DNA of 48,164 nucleotides, from contig JAOPYV010000164.1 in NCBI GenBank assembly GCA_025964435.1, forward strand, positions 1 to 48,164, written 5' to 3'. The stretch's first letter is position 1; each line of letters starts with the position of its first letter. This document shows positions 7,076 to 15,751 of the stretch, one piece after another. The DNA is from Thermoleophilia bacterium (GTDB taxonomy: Bacteria > Actinomycetota > Thermoleophilia > Gaiellales > SKUG01). A program made the translations under genes and the position numbers. The notes beneath the pieces were generated by a model. That model ran no database searches and was not told the DNA's origin. It saw only the letters and a program-made list of their open reading frames with translations.

Positions 7076-8749
7076 ATGGCCGACGAATACATCTACGTGA
7101 TGCAGAACGTGACGAAGGTCTATCCGCCGACCAACGAGGTCATCAAGGACATGAGCCTCTCGTTCTACCCGGGCGCGAAGATCGGCGTGATCGGCTACAA
7201 CGGCTCCGGCAAGTCGACGCTGCTGCGCATCATGGCGGGCGTCGACAAGGACATCCGCGGCGACGCCTGGATCGCCAAGGACAAGACGGCGGGCATGCTC
7301 GAGCAGGAGCCCAAGCTCGACGAGACGAAGACGGTCCGCGAGAACGTCGAGGACGGACTCGCGCCGCTGCGCGATGCGCTCAAGCGCTTCAACGAAGTCT
7401 CCAACGCGATGGCCGACCCGGACGCCGACTTCGACGCGCTGCTCACCGAGCAGGCCGACCTGCAGCAGATCATCGACCACGCCGACGGCTGGAACATCGA
7501 CACCAAGATCGATGTCGCGATGAACGCCCTGCGCGTGCCCGAGGGCGACCTTGAGGTGACCAACCTCTCTGGTGGCGAGCGTCGCCGCATCGCGCTGGCG
7601 CGCCTGCTGCTCAGCGCGCCCGACATGCTGCTGCTGGACGAGCCGACCAACCACCTCGACGCCGAGAGCGTGCTCTGGCTCGAGCAGTACCTGGCCAAGT
7701 ACCCGGGCACGATCGTGGCGATCACCCATGATCGCTACTTCCTCGACAACGTGGCCGACTGGATCCTCGAGCTCGATCGCCAGAAGTACTTCCCCTGGAA
7801 GGGCAACTACACCGGCTGGCTCGAGCAGAAGGCCGAGCGCATGCGCCTCGAGGAGAAGTCCGACAAGACGCGCCAAAAGACGCTCGAGCGCGAGTTCGAG
7901 TGGATCAAGCAGAGCCCGAAGGCCCGCCAGGCCAAGAGCAAGGCGCGCATCGCCAACTACGAGGAGCTGGTCGCCCAGCAGAACACCGCCGAGATCGGTG
8001 GCTCGGTCATCCAGATCCCGATGACCAAGCGCCTCGGCGACGACATCGTCACGTTCGAGATCGTGTCGTAGGCGTTCGGCGACAAGCTGCTCTTCGAGTA
8101 CCTCTCCTTCACGCTGCCGCGCGGTGGCTTCGTCTGCGTGATCGGCGCGAACGGCGCCGGCAAGTCGACCTTCATGCGACTGCTCGTCGGTCAGGAGCAG
8201 CCCGACACGGGCACCGTCAAGATCGGTGAGACCGTCGACCTCGGCTACGTCGACCAGGGCCGCGACTCGCTCGACCCCGAGAAGACCGTGTGGCAGGAGA
8301 TCTCCGGCGGACACGACATCATCGAGTTCGGCAAGCGCGAGATCCCGAGCCGTGCGTACGTCGGCAAGTTCAACTTCAAGGGCTCCGACCAGCAGCAGCG
8401 CGTCGGTGACCTCTCCGGTGGTCAGCGCAACCGCGTGCACCTCGCCAAGCTCATCAAGAACGGCTGCAACGTGCTGCTGCTCGACGAGCCGACCAACGAC
8501 CTCGACGTCGACACGCTCCGCTCGCTGGAGGACGGCATCGAGCAGTTCCCGGGCAGCGCGGTGGTCATCAGCCATGATCGGTGGTTCCTCGACCGCCTCG
8601 CCACGCACATCCTCGCCTTCGAGGGTGACAGCGAGGTCGTCTGGTTCGAGGGCAACTTCGAGCAGTACGCCGAGGACCTCAAGCGCCGCAAGGGCCCCGA
8701 CGCCCTCGAGCCGACCAAGATCAAGTACCGCAAGCTCGTCCAGCAGTAG
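7076..8749 (+). pseudogene. ettA: EttA-type ABC-F ATPase interrupted by an in-frame TAG
   Basis: From the ATG at 7076 (GAGGAG upstream) the reading frame covers 557 sense codons plus one internal TAG at 8069-8071 (codon 332), close to the usual EttA length of about 555. Domain 1 has GYNGSGKST, LSGGERRRIALARL and [11 protein letters not shown]. The linker KARQAKSKARIANYEEL follows. Domain 2, downstream of the TAG, has [23 protein letters not shown] and [11 protein letters not shown]. EttA binds the ribosomal E site and gates elongation in response to ATP/ADP. Both halves remain in the same frame with intact motifs, and the TAG sits where homologues typically have Lys before (G/A)FGD, consistent with one AAG to TAG change. 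Recent inactivation, readthrough or a sequence error are all possible. Confidence 0.9.
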
Positions 8750-8801
8750 CGGCTGCGAATGCGGCGTTGACGGATTGCAGATCGTCGCGCATGTTAGTGG
8801 T

Positions 8802-8912
8802 ATGGATCGCTCCCCCACTGCCCGTACGAACTCCCGGATCACCGCTGCGATCGGCGCCATCACGCTGCTGCTGGTGATGGTCTCCGCCGCGCAGGCCGCT
8901 GGCGCCGCGTAG
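8802..8912 (+). CDS. possible 36-residue membrane or signal-peptide-like microprotein
   Basis: After ettA an ATG at 8802 opens 36 codons: a Ser/Arg/Thr N-region, then a hydrophobic stretch AAIGAITLLLVMVSAAQAA that looks like a signal peptide or one membrane helix, then the stop. TTGACG at 8767-8772 lies upstream. It ends 5 nt before the convergent 144-residue gene. It could be a genuine small membrane peptide or a chance ORF in high-GC DNA; the hydrophobic pattern is the only support. Confidence 0.35.
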   Translation: MDRSPTARTNSRITAAIGAITLLLVMVSAAQAAGAA

Positions 8913-8917
8913 CGCAG

Positions 8918-9352
8918 CTACTCCTGGTTGCCGGCGTGGCCCACCAGGGCGCCGCCGATGGCGCCGAGGCTGCCCGCTGAGGTGACGACCGGGGACATCG
9001 CATCCCCGATCGCCTGCTGGGGCGTGATGTACCACGTGGCATTGCCGCGGGTGACGGTTGCCGTGCCACGGGGCAGCGAGCGCAGGCCCTGCATGGCGTC
9101 GTCGGTGATCTGCGCACCCTTGATGCCGAGACGCGTCGCGATCATCGTCGCAGCGACGACGCTGCCGACACCCACGGCGCCCGAGACGATCCGATCAGCT
9201 GCGCCTCGATCCGAGTCGGCAGCCCGGCTCGTGCCGACGGCAGCGACGCCGCCGACGGCGACCGCCGCTGGCAGCGTGATGAACTTCTGCATCGGGTGCT
9301 CGGCCTTGAACAGCTGGATCGAGCTGGATCGAATTGCAGCCGGAATATGCAT
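8918..9352 (-). CDS. 144-residue membrane-associated protein, unknown function
   Basis: The track ORF extends to 9424, but the ATG at 9352 sits behind CAGGGGACACAC and is the likelier start. The protein has two Ala/Gly/Val-rich hydrophobic stretches (PAAVAVGGVAAVGTS and SGAVGVGSVVAATMIATRLG), a polar middle containing ATVTRGNATWYITP, and a third Gly-rich hydrophobic segment near the C-terminus (SLGAIGGALVGHAG). I recognise no family. It is divergent from the delta-60 protein gene, sharing a roughly 100-bp intergenic region, and it may be a small inner-membrane protein. The leader upstream of the start contains GGGGTGGGACC. Confidence 0.55.
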   Translation of the reverse strand: MHIPAAIRSSSIQLFKAEHPMQKFITLPAAVAVGGVAAVGTSRAADSDRGAADRIVSGAVGVGSVVAATMIATRLGIKGAQITDDAMQGLRSLPRGTATVTRGNATWYITPQQAIGDAMSPVVTSAGSLGAIGGALVGHAGNQE

Positions 9353-9455
9353 GTGTGTCCCCTGTCGCGATGCTGGTCCCACCCCGCATGTCGAATACCG
9401 GAGCAAGGTCGTTTCGCAGGTCAAGGAAGGGAACGCGCGTGTCGATGCCTATTCC

Positions 9456-11372
9456 ATGGACCGACGCTCCCAAATGCGCCGAATCGCGCGATGGTGGGGT
9501 CGAATGTGCCCTGTGGCATCGATCCTGCTCGCGGCTGCGCTCGCCGCGGGCCTGGGACATGCCCCTGCGGATGCCGCGTCGAGCGCTGGCACGATCGTCG
9601 GTGCAGAGGTCCTGACGGCAGTGACGGTCGATGCGACCGCCTGCGCATCCGGGGTCGCTGGCCGCACCGACTTCGGCGCCCTGCTCCCCGGGGTGGCGAC
9701 CGTGACCACCTCCGACTGCACGGTCGGCTTTGGCTCGAGCAACTCCGCGACCCAGCTACGGCTGCGCCAGGAGGACGGCGCAGGCGTGGCGATGTGGCAG
9801 GAGAACCGTGGGACGTTGGACACCGGCTTCAGCGCCGACGGCATGCTCGCCGAGCCCTTCGTCGCCGGCGCGACGACGATGACCACCGCAGAGGCAGTCG
9901 TCGTCCAGCCCGATGGCGCGATCGTGATCGCCAGCGCGTGCGACTCCGGGGGCGGCACGGGAATCGATGCATGCGTCGTCCGTCTCCTGCCGAGCGGCGC
10001 TCGCGATGGGTCCTTCGGAAGCGGCGGACTCGCGATGTTCCCGTTCGTCCCGGGCGCTGTCGTCGACGCGGTGACATCGGTCGCGCTGCAACCCGACGGG
10101 AAGATCCTGGTCGGCGGATCCTGCACCGGAGCTGCCGCCACGAACATGGACTTCTGCCTCGCTCGCCTCCTCGTGGATGGCACGCTCGACACCTCCTTCG
10201 CCGGCACCGGCTCGATGCGTCCCGTCGTCGTCGCCGGTGCCTACGACGAGCAGGTGGACGAGCTCGTCGTCTCGCGGAACGGTGCGATCGTTGCGGCTGG
10301 CACCTGTGGCTCGGCGCCCGCTGCGTTCTGCGCGGCGCGCTTCACCTCCTCCGGCACGATCGATACGGCATACGGCACCAACGGGGTGACGACGGTGCGC
10401 CTCACGACGGGGACGGCCGACAATCGCGTGTCCGCAGCGGTCGAGCAACCTGATGGGCGCCTGGTCCTTGCCGGCTCGTGCGAGGACTCCGCCGGAACGA
10501 CCATGACCGATGCCTGCGTGCTCCGCCTCACGATCAACGGGCTGCCCGACACGACGTTCTCGGGTGACGGACACATCGTCATCGCCACCGTTCCGGGAAC
10601 GGAACCGGACCTTGCTGCCGACGTCGACCTGCTCAGCGGCGGGTCGATCCTCACGACGGGGAGCTGCTCCGTCGCAGGGGTCGGGGGCAACTGCTACGTC
10701 CGACTGACATCGACCGGCATCCCGGATGCGTCCTTCGGAACGGGCGGGATCGTGCGCAACGTCGTGACGCCGAACTTCTCGGTGGGTCGGTCGACAGCCG
10801 TGGTCGGGAGCCGGATCACCACCGCAGCGTGGTGCCTCGATGCTGCCCTGACCAACATCGAGACCTGCGTGTCGCGCCATCTCCTCGATGGCTCCTTCGA
10901 CACGACCTTCGGCGGCGGCACGGGATGGATGCGACTGTCGCTCGCGCCCGCCGCGGGCAACGAGTACGGCAACGTGGTCGCGGCGGGACCCGATGGCAGC
11001 TTCGTCGTCGGCTCGTCGTGCGAGGTCGCCGGCAACGGCAACGACACCTGCATCGCGCGCTTCGCCGGGGGCTCGACAGTCTCCCAGTACACCCCGACAA
11101 CGGCTGACTGGAGCTCCGTCGGCACGAGCCACTTCGCTGCCTGCCTGCACGGCACGGTGAATGCGGCACCGACCTGGACACCGAACGGAAGCTGCGCTGT
11201 CGGGAACGGCGCGTGGTGGAACGCGGTGCCGACGACGGCGACGATCATCGCCTCGGCGACCTCGGGGGAGACCGGCGCCTCGGCATCGCTGCGCTTCGGC
11301 CTGCGGACGCGCGCCGACCAGTCGCCCGGGCGGTACGTGGCACCGATCGTGTTCGACGCGATCGCTCCGTAG
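9456..11372 (+). CDS. secreted delta-60 repeat protein, seven Cys-paired repeats inside a split beta-domain
   Basis: From the ATG at 9456 the product is 638 residues; the track start at 8928 is spurious, and the ATG at 9474 is an alternative. An Arg-rich N-region and a hydrophobic core form a signal peptide ending near HAPADA. Seven repeats of about 60 residues follow the delta-60 pattern (LDTSF or DGSFGSGG, then QPDGKILVGG, then xCxARL). Every repeat contains exactly one Cys pair 7-14 residues apart (SCTGAAATNMDFC, TCGSAPAAFC, SCSVAGVGGNC). The segments before and after the repeats (VDATACASGVAGRTDFGALL; SASLRFGLRTRADQSPGRYV) look like two parts of one beta-domain. It probably folds as an extracellular propeller. 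The MFS gene starts 12 nt later. Confidence 0.85.
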   Translation: MDRRSQMRRIARWWGRMCPVASILLAAALAAGLGHAPADAASSAGTIVGAEVLTAVTVDATACASGVAGRTDFGALLPGVATVTTSDCTVGFGSSNSATQLRLRQEDGAGVAMWQENRGTLDTGFSADGMLAEPFVAGATTMTTAEAVVVQPDGAIVIASACDSGGGTGIDACVVRLLPSGARDGSFGSGGLAMFPFVPGAVVDAVTSVALQPDGKILVGGSCTGAAATNMDFCLARLLVDGTLDTSFAGTGSMRPVVVAGAYDEQVDELVVSRNGAIVAAGTCGSAPAAFCAARFTSSGTIDTAYGTNGVTTVRLTTGTADNRVSAAVEQPDGRLVLAGSCEDSAGTTMTDACVLRLTINGLPDTTFSGDGHIVIATVPGTEPDLAADVDLLSGGSILTTGSCSVAGVGGNCYVRLTSTGIPDASFGTGGIVRNVVTPNFSVGRSTAVVGSRITTAAWCLDAALTNIETCVSRHLLDGSFDTTFGGGTGWMRLSLAPAAGNEYGNVVAAGPDGSFVVGSSCEVAGNGNDTCIARFAGGSTVSQYTPTTADWSSVGTSHFAACLHGTVNAAPTWTPNGSCAVGNGAWWNAVPTTATIIASATSGETGASASLRFGLRTRADQSPGRYVAPIVFDAIAP

Positions 11373-11384
11373 TAGCCTCCAGCG

Positions 11385-12680
11385 GTGCGTTCCGACCGCC
11401 CCACACTGCGCCAGCGCCTGCGTCGCGCGACGATCGACGTGAGCGCCCTCCGCGAGTCGGCGCCGTTCCGTCGCATGTTCGCGGCACAGCTCGTCTCGAG
11501 CATCGGCACGCAGGTCACGCTCGTGGCGCTGTTCTACCAGGTGTACCACCTCAACGAATCGACCTTCCAGGTCGGACTGCTCGGCCTCTTCATGGTCGTG
11601 CCGACGCTGTGCGTCGCGCTGCTCGGCGGTGCGATCGCCGACGCGATGGATCGCCGCAAGCTGCTCGTCGTCGTGCAGGTCTGCATGGCGGCGGTCAGCC
11701 TGACGCTCGCCTGGCTGACGACCTTCGACACGCCGCCGCTGTGGGCGCTCTACGTGCTCGGCGCCCTGGGCTCCTCCTTCGCGGCGATCGATGGTCCGGC
11801 GCGCACGGCGGTCATCCCGGCGCTCGTCAGTGCGGCTACGCTGCGCAGCGCGATCCAGCTGCGTGAGGTGCTGACGCAGTCGGGCCGCACCTTCGGGCCC
11901 GTGATCGGCGGCGTGCTCATCGACACGGTCGGGCTGGGCGCGGCCTACCTCGTCGACGTCGCATCGTTCGCGATCGCCTTCACGCTGTTCCTCGGCCTGC
12001 CCGCGCTCCTACCCGAGACGCGGCGCAAGTTCGAGCTCTCCTCGATCGTCGAGGCAGTGCAGTTCGTCGGCTCGCGCCCAGTGCTCGCGGCGTCCTTCTA
12101 CGCCGACATCATCGCGATGGTGTTCGGCCAGCAGCGCGCGCTGTTCCCCGCCTATGCCGACCGCATCTTCGATTCCGGTCCGGTCACCTTCAGCCTGCTG
12201 TTCGCTGCGCCCTCGGCTGGGGCCATGATCGGCCTCCTGTTCCTCGGCATGTTCCGCAACGTGCGGCGTGAGGGGCGGGCCGTGCTGCTGTCCGTCGCGG
12301 CATGGGGTGCGTGCATCGCGCTGTTCGCCATCTCGCCGTGGTTCTGGCTCGCGCTGGTCTTCCTGGCGCTGGCGGGAGCGGCGGACATGGTGAGCGCGAT
12401 CTTCCGCCAGACGATCCTGCTCACGACGGTGCCCGACGAGCTGCGTGGGCGGATGAGCTCGGTGCACATCATGGTCGTGACCGGTGGCCCACCGGTGGGC
12501 GACATGCTCTCGGGCACCCTCGGTGAGACGATCGGCGTGCGCCAGAGCTCGCTGGCGGGCGGGCTCGCGTGCATCGGCGGCGTGCTGCTGCTGGCCAACC
12601 GCGTGCCGGCGTTCACGAGGTGGGTCGACCCGCAGCGCGGCGGGCTGGCCGGGCCGCCCGATACGTCCGGCGATGGGTGA
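11385..12680 (+). CDS. MFS exporter, DHA3/EntS-like
   Basis: The GTG-initiated 431-residue product has about 12 membrane segments. It begins with FRRMFAAQLVSSIGTQVTLVALFYQVY, the usual start of DHA3-group exporters, followed by the loop motif GGAIADAMDRRKL (the GxLaDRxGRR element) and a second-half region GMFRNVRREGRAVLL. Related proteins export siderophores, macrolides or other small molecules by proton antiport. The substrate cannot be read from the sequence. It starts 12 nt after the delta-60 protein, so they are probably cotranscribed, although a functional link is not evident. It ends 12 nt from the convergent lipase gene. Confidence 0.88.
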   Translation: MRSDRPTLRQRLRRATIDVSALRESAPFRRMFAAQLVSSIGTQVTLVALFYQVYHLNESTFQVGLLGLFMVVPTLCVALLGGAIADAMDRRKLLVVVQVCMAAVSLTLAWLTTFDTPPLWALYVLGALGSSFAAIDGPARTAVIPALVSAATLRSAIQLREVLTQSGRTFGPVIGGVLIDTVGLGAAYLVDVASFAIAFTLFLGLPALLPETRRKFELSSIVEAVQFVGSRPVLAASFYADIIAMVFGQQRALFPAYADRIFDSGPVTFSLLFAAPSAGAMIGLLFLGMFRNVRREGRAVLLSVAAWGACIALFAISPWFWLALVFLALAGAADMVSAIFRQTILLTTVPDELRGRMSSVHIMVVTGGPPVGDMLSGTLGETIGVRQSSLAGGLACIGGVLLLANRVPAFTRWVDPQRGGLAGPPDTSGDG

Positions 12681-12692
12681 AGCCAGTCAGGT

Positions 12693-13535
12693 TCAGGCAG
12701 GTGCGAGGTCGTCGTGGATGCCTGCGGCAACCTTCGCGACCTTCGTGACATCGGGCGCAGTGACGGGCTCGGCGCCCAGCAGCGCGGAACGAGCGGCCTC
12801 GTAGGCCTCATCGCTCTGGTGCACGATCGAGTAGTGGTTGGGGTGCGCGGAGAACTTGCCCCACTGGCGGTCGCCACTCAGCACGACGTTGCTCGCACCC
12901 TCCAGCTTCGCGCTGTCGTACGGGAGCACGAAGCCATCGAAGGCCGGTGCGTAGATCGAGTGGTACTTCCCACCATCCGCCGGGTCGTAGGCAGCGTTGA
13001 GCTTCTGGAAGACGGCGGAGTCGGGCGCGAGGTCGAGCGTGGCCTGCGGCAGCTTCCTGAGGAACGGGACGCGCGCGAGCCTGTCGGCCGTCGGCGCGAT
13101 CAGCGAGCCGTGGTGCGGCGTGGCGATGGTGACGAGGCGTGAGACGCCACGCCAGCCGTCGTTGAGCTCCAGGTGCACGCGGCTGACGACGCCACCCAGG
13201 CTGAAGGCGAGCAGCTGCACGTTGGTGCGGCCGGTCTTGAGGCGCACGTCATCGATGGCGGCGTCGAGCACCTTCGCACCCTCGAGCGTGCTGCCCATGG
13301 CGTTGTCGGGCAGCGCCACGATGTGGACGTCGAAGCCGTCCTTGCGCAGCGTGCGCGCCATCTCGGTCCAGGTCTTCACGGTGTTGCCCATGCCGTGCAC
13401 GAGCACGACCGGGTCACTCGCCTTCGCGGCCGCCTGCATCGCCTCGGTCGCGGGCACACCGAGCCGCTCCGGGCCCGGGAACATGCGTTCCACGGTGCGG
13501 ATCAAGTTGACGTATGCGCGATCAAAGGCTCGCAT
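12693..13535 (-). CDS. alpha/beta-hydrolase, lipase-like, with an AxSxG nucleophile elbow
   Basis: The start at 13535 has an excellent ribosome-binding site (GGGAGGAGTCATCG before the ATG), so the 17 extra track residues are rejected; the product is 280 residues. The oxyanion loop PVVLVHGMGNTVKTW (43-57) and the elbow LLAFSLGGVVSR (Ser112) identify an alpha/beta-hydrolase of the bacterial class 2 triacylglycerol lipase type. The first elbow Gly is Ala, as in Bacillus LipA. ATPHHGSL follows, and NHYSIVHQ probably supplies the catalytic His. There is no clear signal peptide, although the first 20 residues are amphipathic. It likely acts on acyl or other esters; whether it is exported is uncertain. 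It is followed by the convergent MFS gene. Confidence 0.8.
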   Translation of the reverse strand: MRAFDRAYVNLIRTVERMFPGPERLGVPATEAMQAAAKASDPVVLVHGMGNTVKTWTEMARTLRKDGFDVHIVALPDNAMGSTLEGAKVLDAAIDDVRLKTGRTNVQLLAFSLGGVVSRVHLELNDGWRGVSRLVTIATPHHGSLIAPTADRLARVPFLRKLPQATLDLAPDSAVFQKLNAAYDPADGGKYHSIYAPAFDGFVLPYDSAKLEGASNVVLSGDRQWGKFSAHPNHYSIVHQSDEAYEAARSALLGAEPVTAPDVTKVAKVAAGIHDDLAPA

Positions 13536-13634
13536 CGATGACTCCTCCCACGGGCTGCGGTCCCACGCAAATGCCCACCGGACCATCGGGTCAGGGCGGA
13601 CGCGTGTTGCGCGGGGGTGCCGACCGTACCGGAC

Positions 13635-15659
13635 TCAGCGACCCGCGTGCGGCGCCACCGTGAACGGCGCGCCGTGGATCCAGTCGCCGGCGAAGCGGCC
13701 GTTGTCGGCGCGAACGCGAACCGCGGCATCGCTGGTTGCCGCGTCGGGGGTCCAGGTCGCGCCCGTCGCGCCGGGCTCGGTCGTGCCGATGGGCGTCCAG
13801 GCCGCGTCGCTGACGCTGCCGATGCGCAGGCCGTCGATCGCGATCGGCGCGGACTGGCGCGACTTGCCCGTCGCGAGCCACGTGAAGGTGTGCGTGCCGG
13901 GCTGGAGCATGGTGCGGAACTCCTGCCACTCGGCGCCCGTCGCGGGCTTGGCCTGCAGGTCACGGTCGATGAAGAACGACAGCTCGCTGGCCGTGCCGGC
14001 GTTGTAGAAGAACGACAGCTCGGTCGGCTCGGTGATCGTCTCCGTCAGCTCGAGCCGCGACTGCTGGCCGTTCGTCAGGCCCTCGACGTTGAAGGACTTC
14101 ACGCCGACCTTCGCGATGCGGTCGGTGATGCCCCAGCTGCGGTCGCCGCTGGTGCGGAACGGCCGCGCCGAGGTGCCGGCCTCGAAGTCCTCCGCCAGCG
14201 CGCGCGTGGCGGTGGCGTTGTTGGAGACCTCGACCTGGAAGCGCTGGCCATCGACCAGGTCGCTCCCCCAGGCGAGCTGCACGGGTGCGCCGACGACGGC
14301 TGCGCCTGCGGCGCCCGGTGCGACCGGGGTGGCGAGCGGTGTCAGTGCCGCCTCGGCGTCGACACGACCGCCGCTGGCGACGAGCGTGCTCCACACCTTC
14401 GCGGCGCCATCACGCTGCACGCTGCGGAACACGCGCTGCTCGATCTCGCGCATCGAGAGCTCGGGATAGCGCGCCTTCATCAAGGCGAGCAGGCCGCTCA
14501 CGACGGGCGCCGCCATCGAGGTGCCGCTCATGCTGCCGTACTTGCCGCCGGGCAGCGTCGAGTGGATCTTGTCGCCGGGAGCTGCGACATCGATCGTGAT
14601 CGTGCCGCGGTTGGAGTAGGAGGCCTTGCCGTCCTTGTGGTCGCTCGCCGCGACCGCGAAGGAGCCCGCGTAGTTGTCGGGGTAGGAGCCGGTGATGCCG
14701 GTGTCCCAGTCCTCGTTGCCGGCGGCGACGACGACGCTGACGCCGGCGTCGGTCGTGCGCCTGACCGCGTCGGCGAGCGCCGGCTCGAAGGTGTTGTTGC
14801 CCCACGAGTTCGAGATCACGTTCGCGCCGTTCTGCACGGCGTAGCCGAACGCCTTGATCGCATTGGCGGTGGTCGCTCGGCTGGTCAGCACGGCGATCGG
14901 CATGATCTGCGCGGCGGGTGCCACGCCCGATCCGCCGACGCCGTTGCCCTGTGTCGCGGCGATCAGGCCTGCGACGTGCGTGCCGTGCGACTGGCCACCA
15001 TCCTGCGGGCGATTGGTGTCGGTGCCGAAGTTCCAGCCGTGCACGTCGTCGATGTAGCCGTTGCCGTCATCGTCGGTGCCGTTGCCGGCGATCTCGCCCG
15101 GGTTCGTCCAGATGTTCGCGGCAAGGTCGGGATGCGTGATGTCGATGTTGGTGTCGGCCACGGCAACGATCACGCCGGCACCCAGCGTCTGGCGCCAGGC
15201 TGCGGTCGCCTTGATGTCGGCGCCCGGCGTTCCGCTGGTCTGCCCGTGGTTGTCGAGGTGGTACTGCTTCGTGAGCTCCGGGTCGACGGTCACGCTGCCC
15301 TCGTCGCCGCGCAGCTCCTGGAAGAAGTTGGGCTGGGAGTAGCGCACCTTGCTCAGCTCGTCCGGCGTCAGGCCGACGAGCTGCGGCGACTGCGCCGGGT
15401 CGAGCGTGATCAGCACGCCGTTGACGAGCGGCAGGTCCTCGATCGCGCGGGGCGCCAGTCCGCGCAGCAGCTGCGCCTGCTCGGTCCGGGACACGCCATC
15501 CTGGAAGACGACGATGTGCTCGCCGGGCACGACGTCCGGGCGCAGGCCGATCGTCGGTCCAGTACCGCCGGGCACGCTCGGTGCGCTCGGTGCTCCCAGT
15601 GGCGCGGCGGGCGCGCTCGACGGAGACAGGTGCGTGGACGCTGCGATTCGAGTGATCAT
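13635..15659 (-). CDS. subtilisin-family (S8) serine protease with C-terminal beta-domain
   Basis: The start at 15659 has GGAGGATCGTTCC before the ATG; the product is 674 residues. An I9-like propeptide (about residues 43-118, GEHIVVFQDGVSRTEQAQLL to YSQPNFFQE) precedes the catalytic domain. Catalytic residues are Asp169 in VAVADTNID (the usual DTG is DTN), His225 in SHGTHVAG, the oxyanion Asn315 in AAGNE and Ser381 in GTSMAAP. Calcium-type loops such as NGTDDDGNGYIDD are present. The last 250 residues look like a beta-sandwich binding domain (LSFFYNAGTASELSFFID). Unusually, no signal peptide is seen; the N-terminus is Ser/Pro/Ala-rich. It may be secreted by another route or act in the cell. 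It is divergent from the phosphatase gene. Confidence 0.9.
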   Translation of the reverse strand: MITRIAASTHLSPSSAPAAPLGAPSAPSVPGGTGPTIGLRPDVVPGEHIVVFQDGVSRTEQAQLLRGLAPRAIEDLPLVNGVLITLDPAQSPQLVGLTPDELSKVRYSQPNFFQELRGDEGSVTVDPELTKQYHLDNHGQTSGTPGADIKATAAWRQTLGAGVIVAVADTNIDITHPDLAANIWTNPGEIAGNGTDDDGNGYIDDVHGWNFGTDTNRPQDGGQSHGTHVAGLIAATQGNGVGGSGVAPAAQIMPIAVLTSRATTANAIKAFGYAVQNGANVISNSWGNNTFEPALADAVRRTTDAGVSVVVAAGNEDWDTGITGSYPDNYAGSFAVAASDHKDGKASYSNRGTITIDVAAPGDKIHSTLPGGKYGSMSGTSMAAPVVSGLLALMKARYPELSMREIEQRVFRSVQRDGAAKVWSTLVASGGRVDAEAALTPLATPVAPGAAGAAVVGAPVQLAWGSDLVDGQRFQVEVSNNATATRALAEDFEAGTSARPFRTSGDRSWGITDRIAKVGVKSFNVEGLTNGQQSRLELTETITEPTELSFFYNAGTASELSFFIDRDLQAKPATGAEWQEFRTMLQPGTHTFTWLATGKSRQSAPIAIDGLRIGSVSDAAWTPIGTTEPGATGATWTPDAATSDAAVRVRADNGRFAGDWIHGAPFTVAPHAGR

Positions 15660-15683
15660 GGAACGATCCTCCAACCAATTGAT

Positions 15684-15726
15684 GTCCCCAAGGGACGGAA
15701 TGGGGAGCTCGGGGCCGCGTGCGGCC
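15684..15726. promoter_or_regulatory. two short inverted repeats in the subtilase/phosphatase divergent region
   Basis: The 92-bp gap between the divergent starts holds GTCCC-CAA-GGGAC (15684-15696) and GGCCGC-GT-GCGGCC (15713-15726). Both are perfect dyads and could be operators or small hairpins. No -35/-10 pair could be fixed around them, and such dyads do arise by chance in GC-rich DNA. Confidence 0.3.
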
Positions 15727-15751
15727 GCCGCCGTGTGGCAGGATCGCCCGC

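Noticed and set aside
5831-8863. 1010-residue minus-strand ORF
   Set aside because: Only the first-transcribed 600 residues extend past the lipoprotein start at 7015, and they are the antisense of the two ettA domains. The real gene is 5831-7015.
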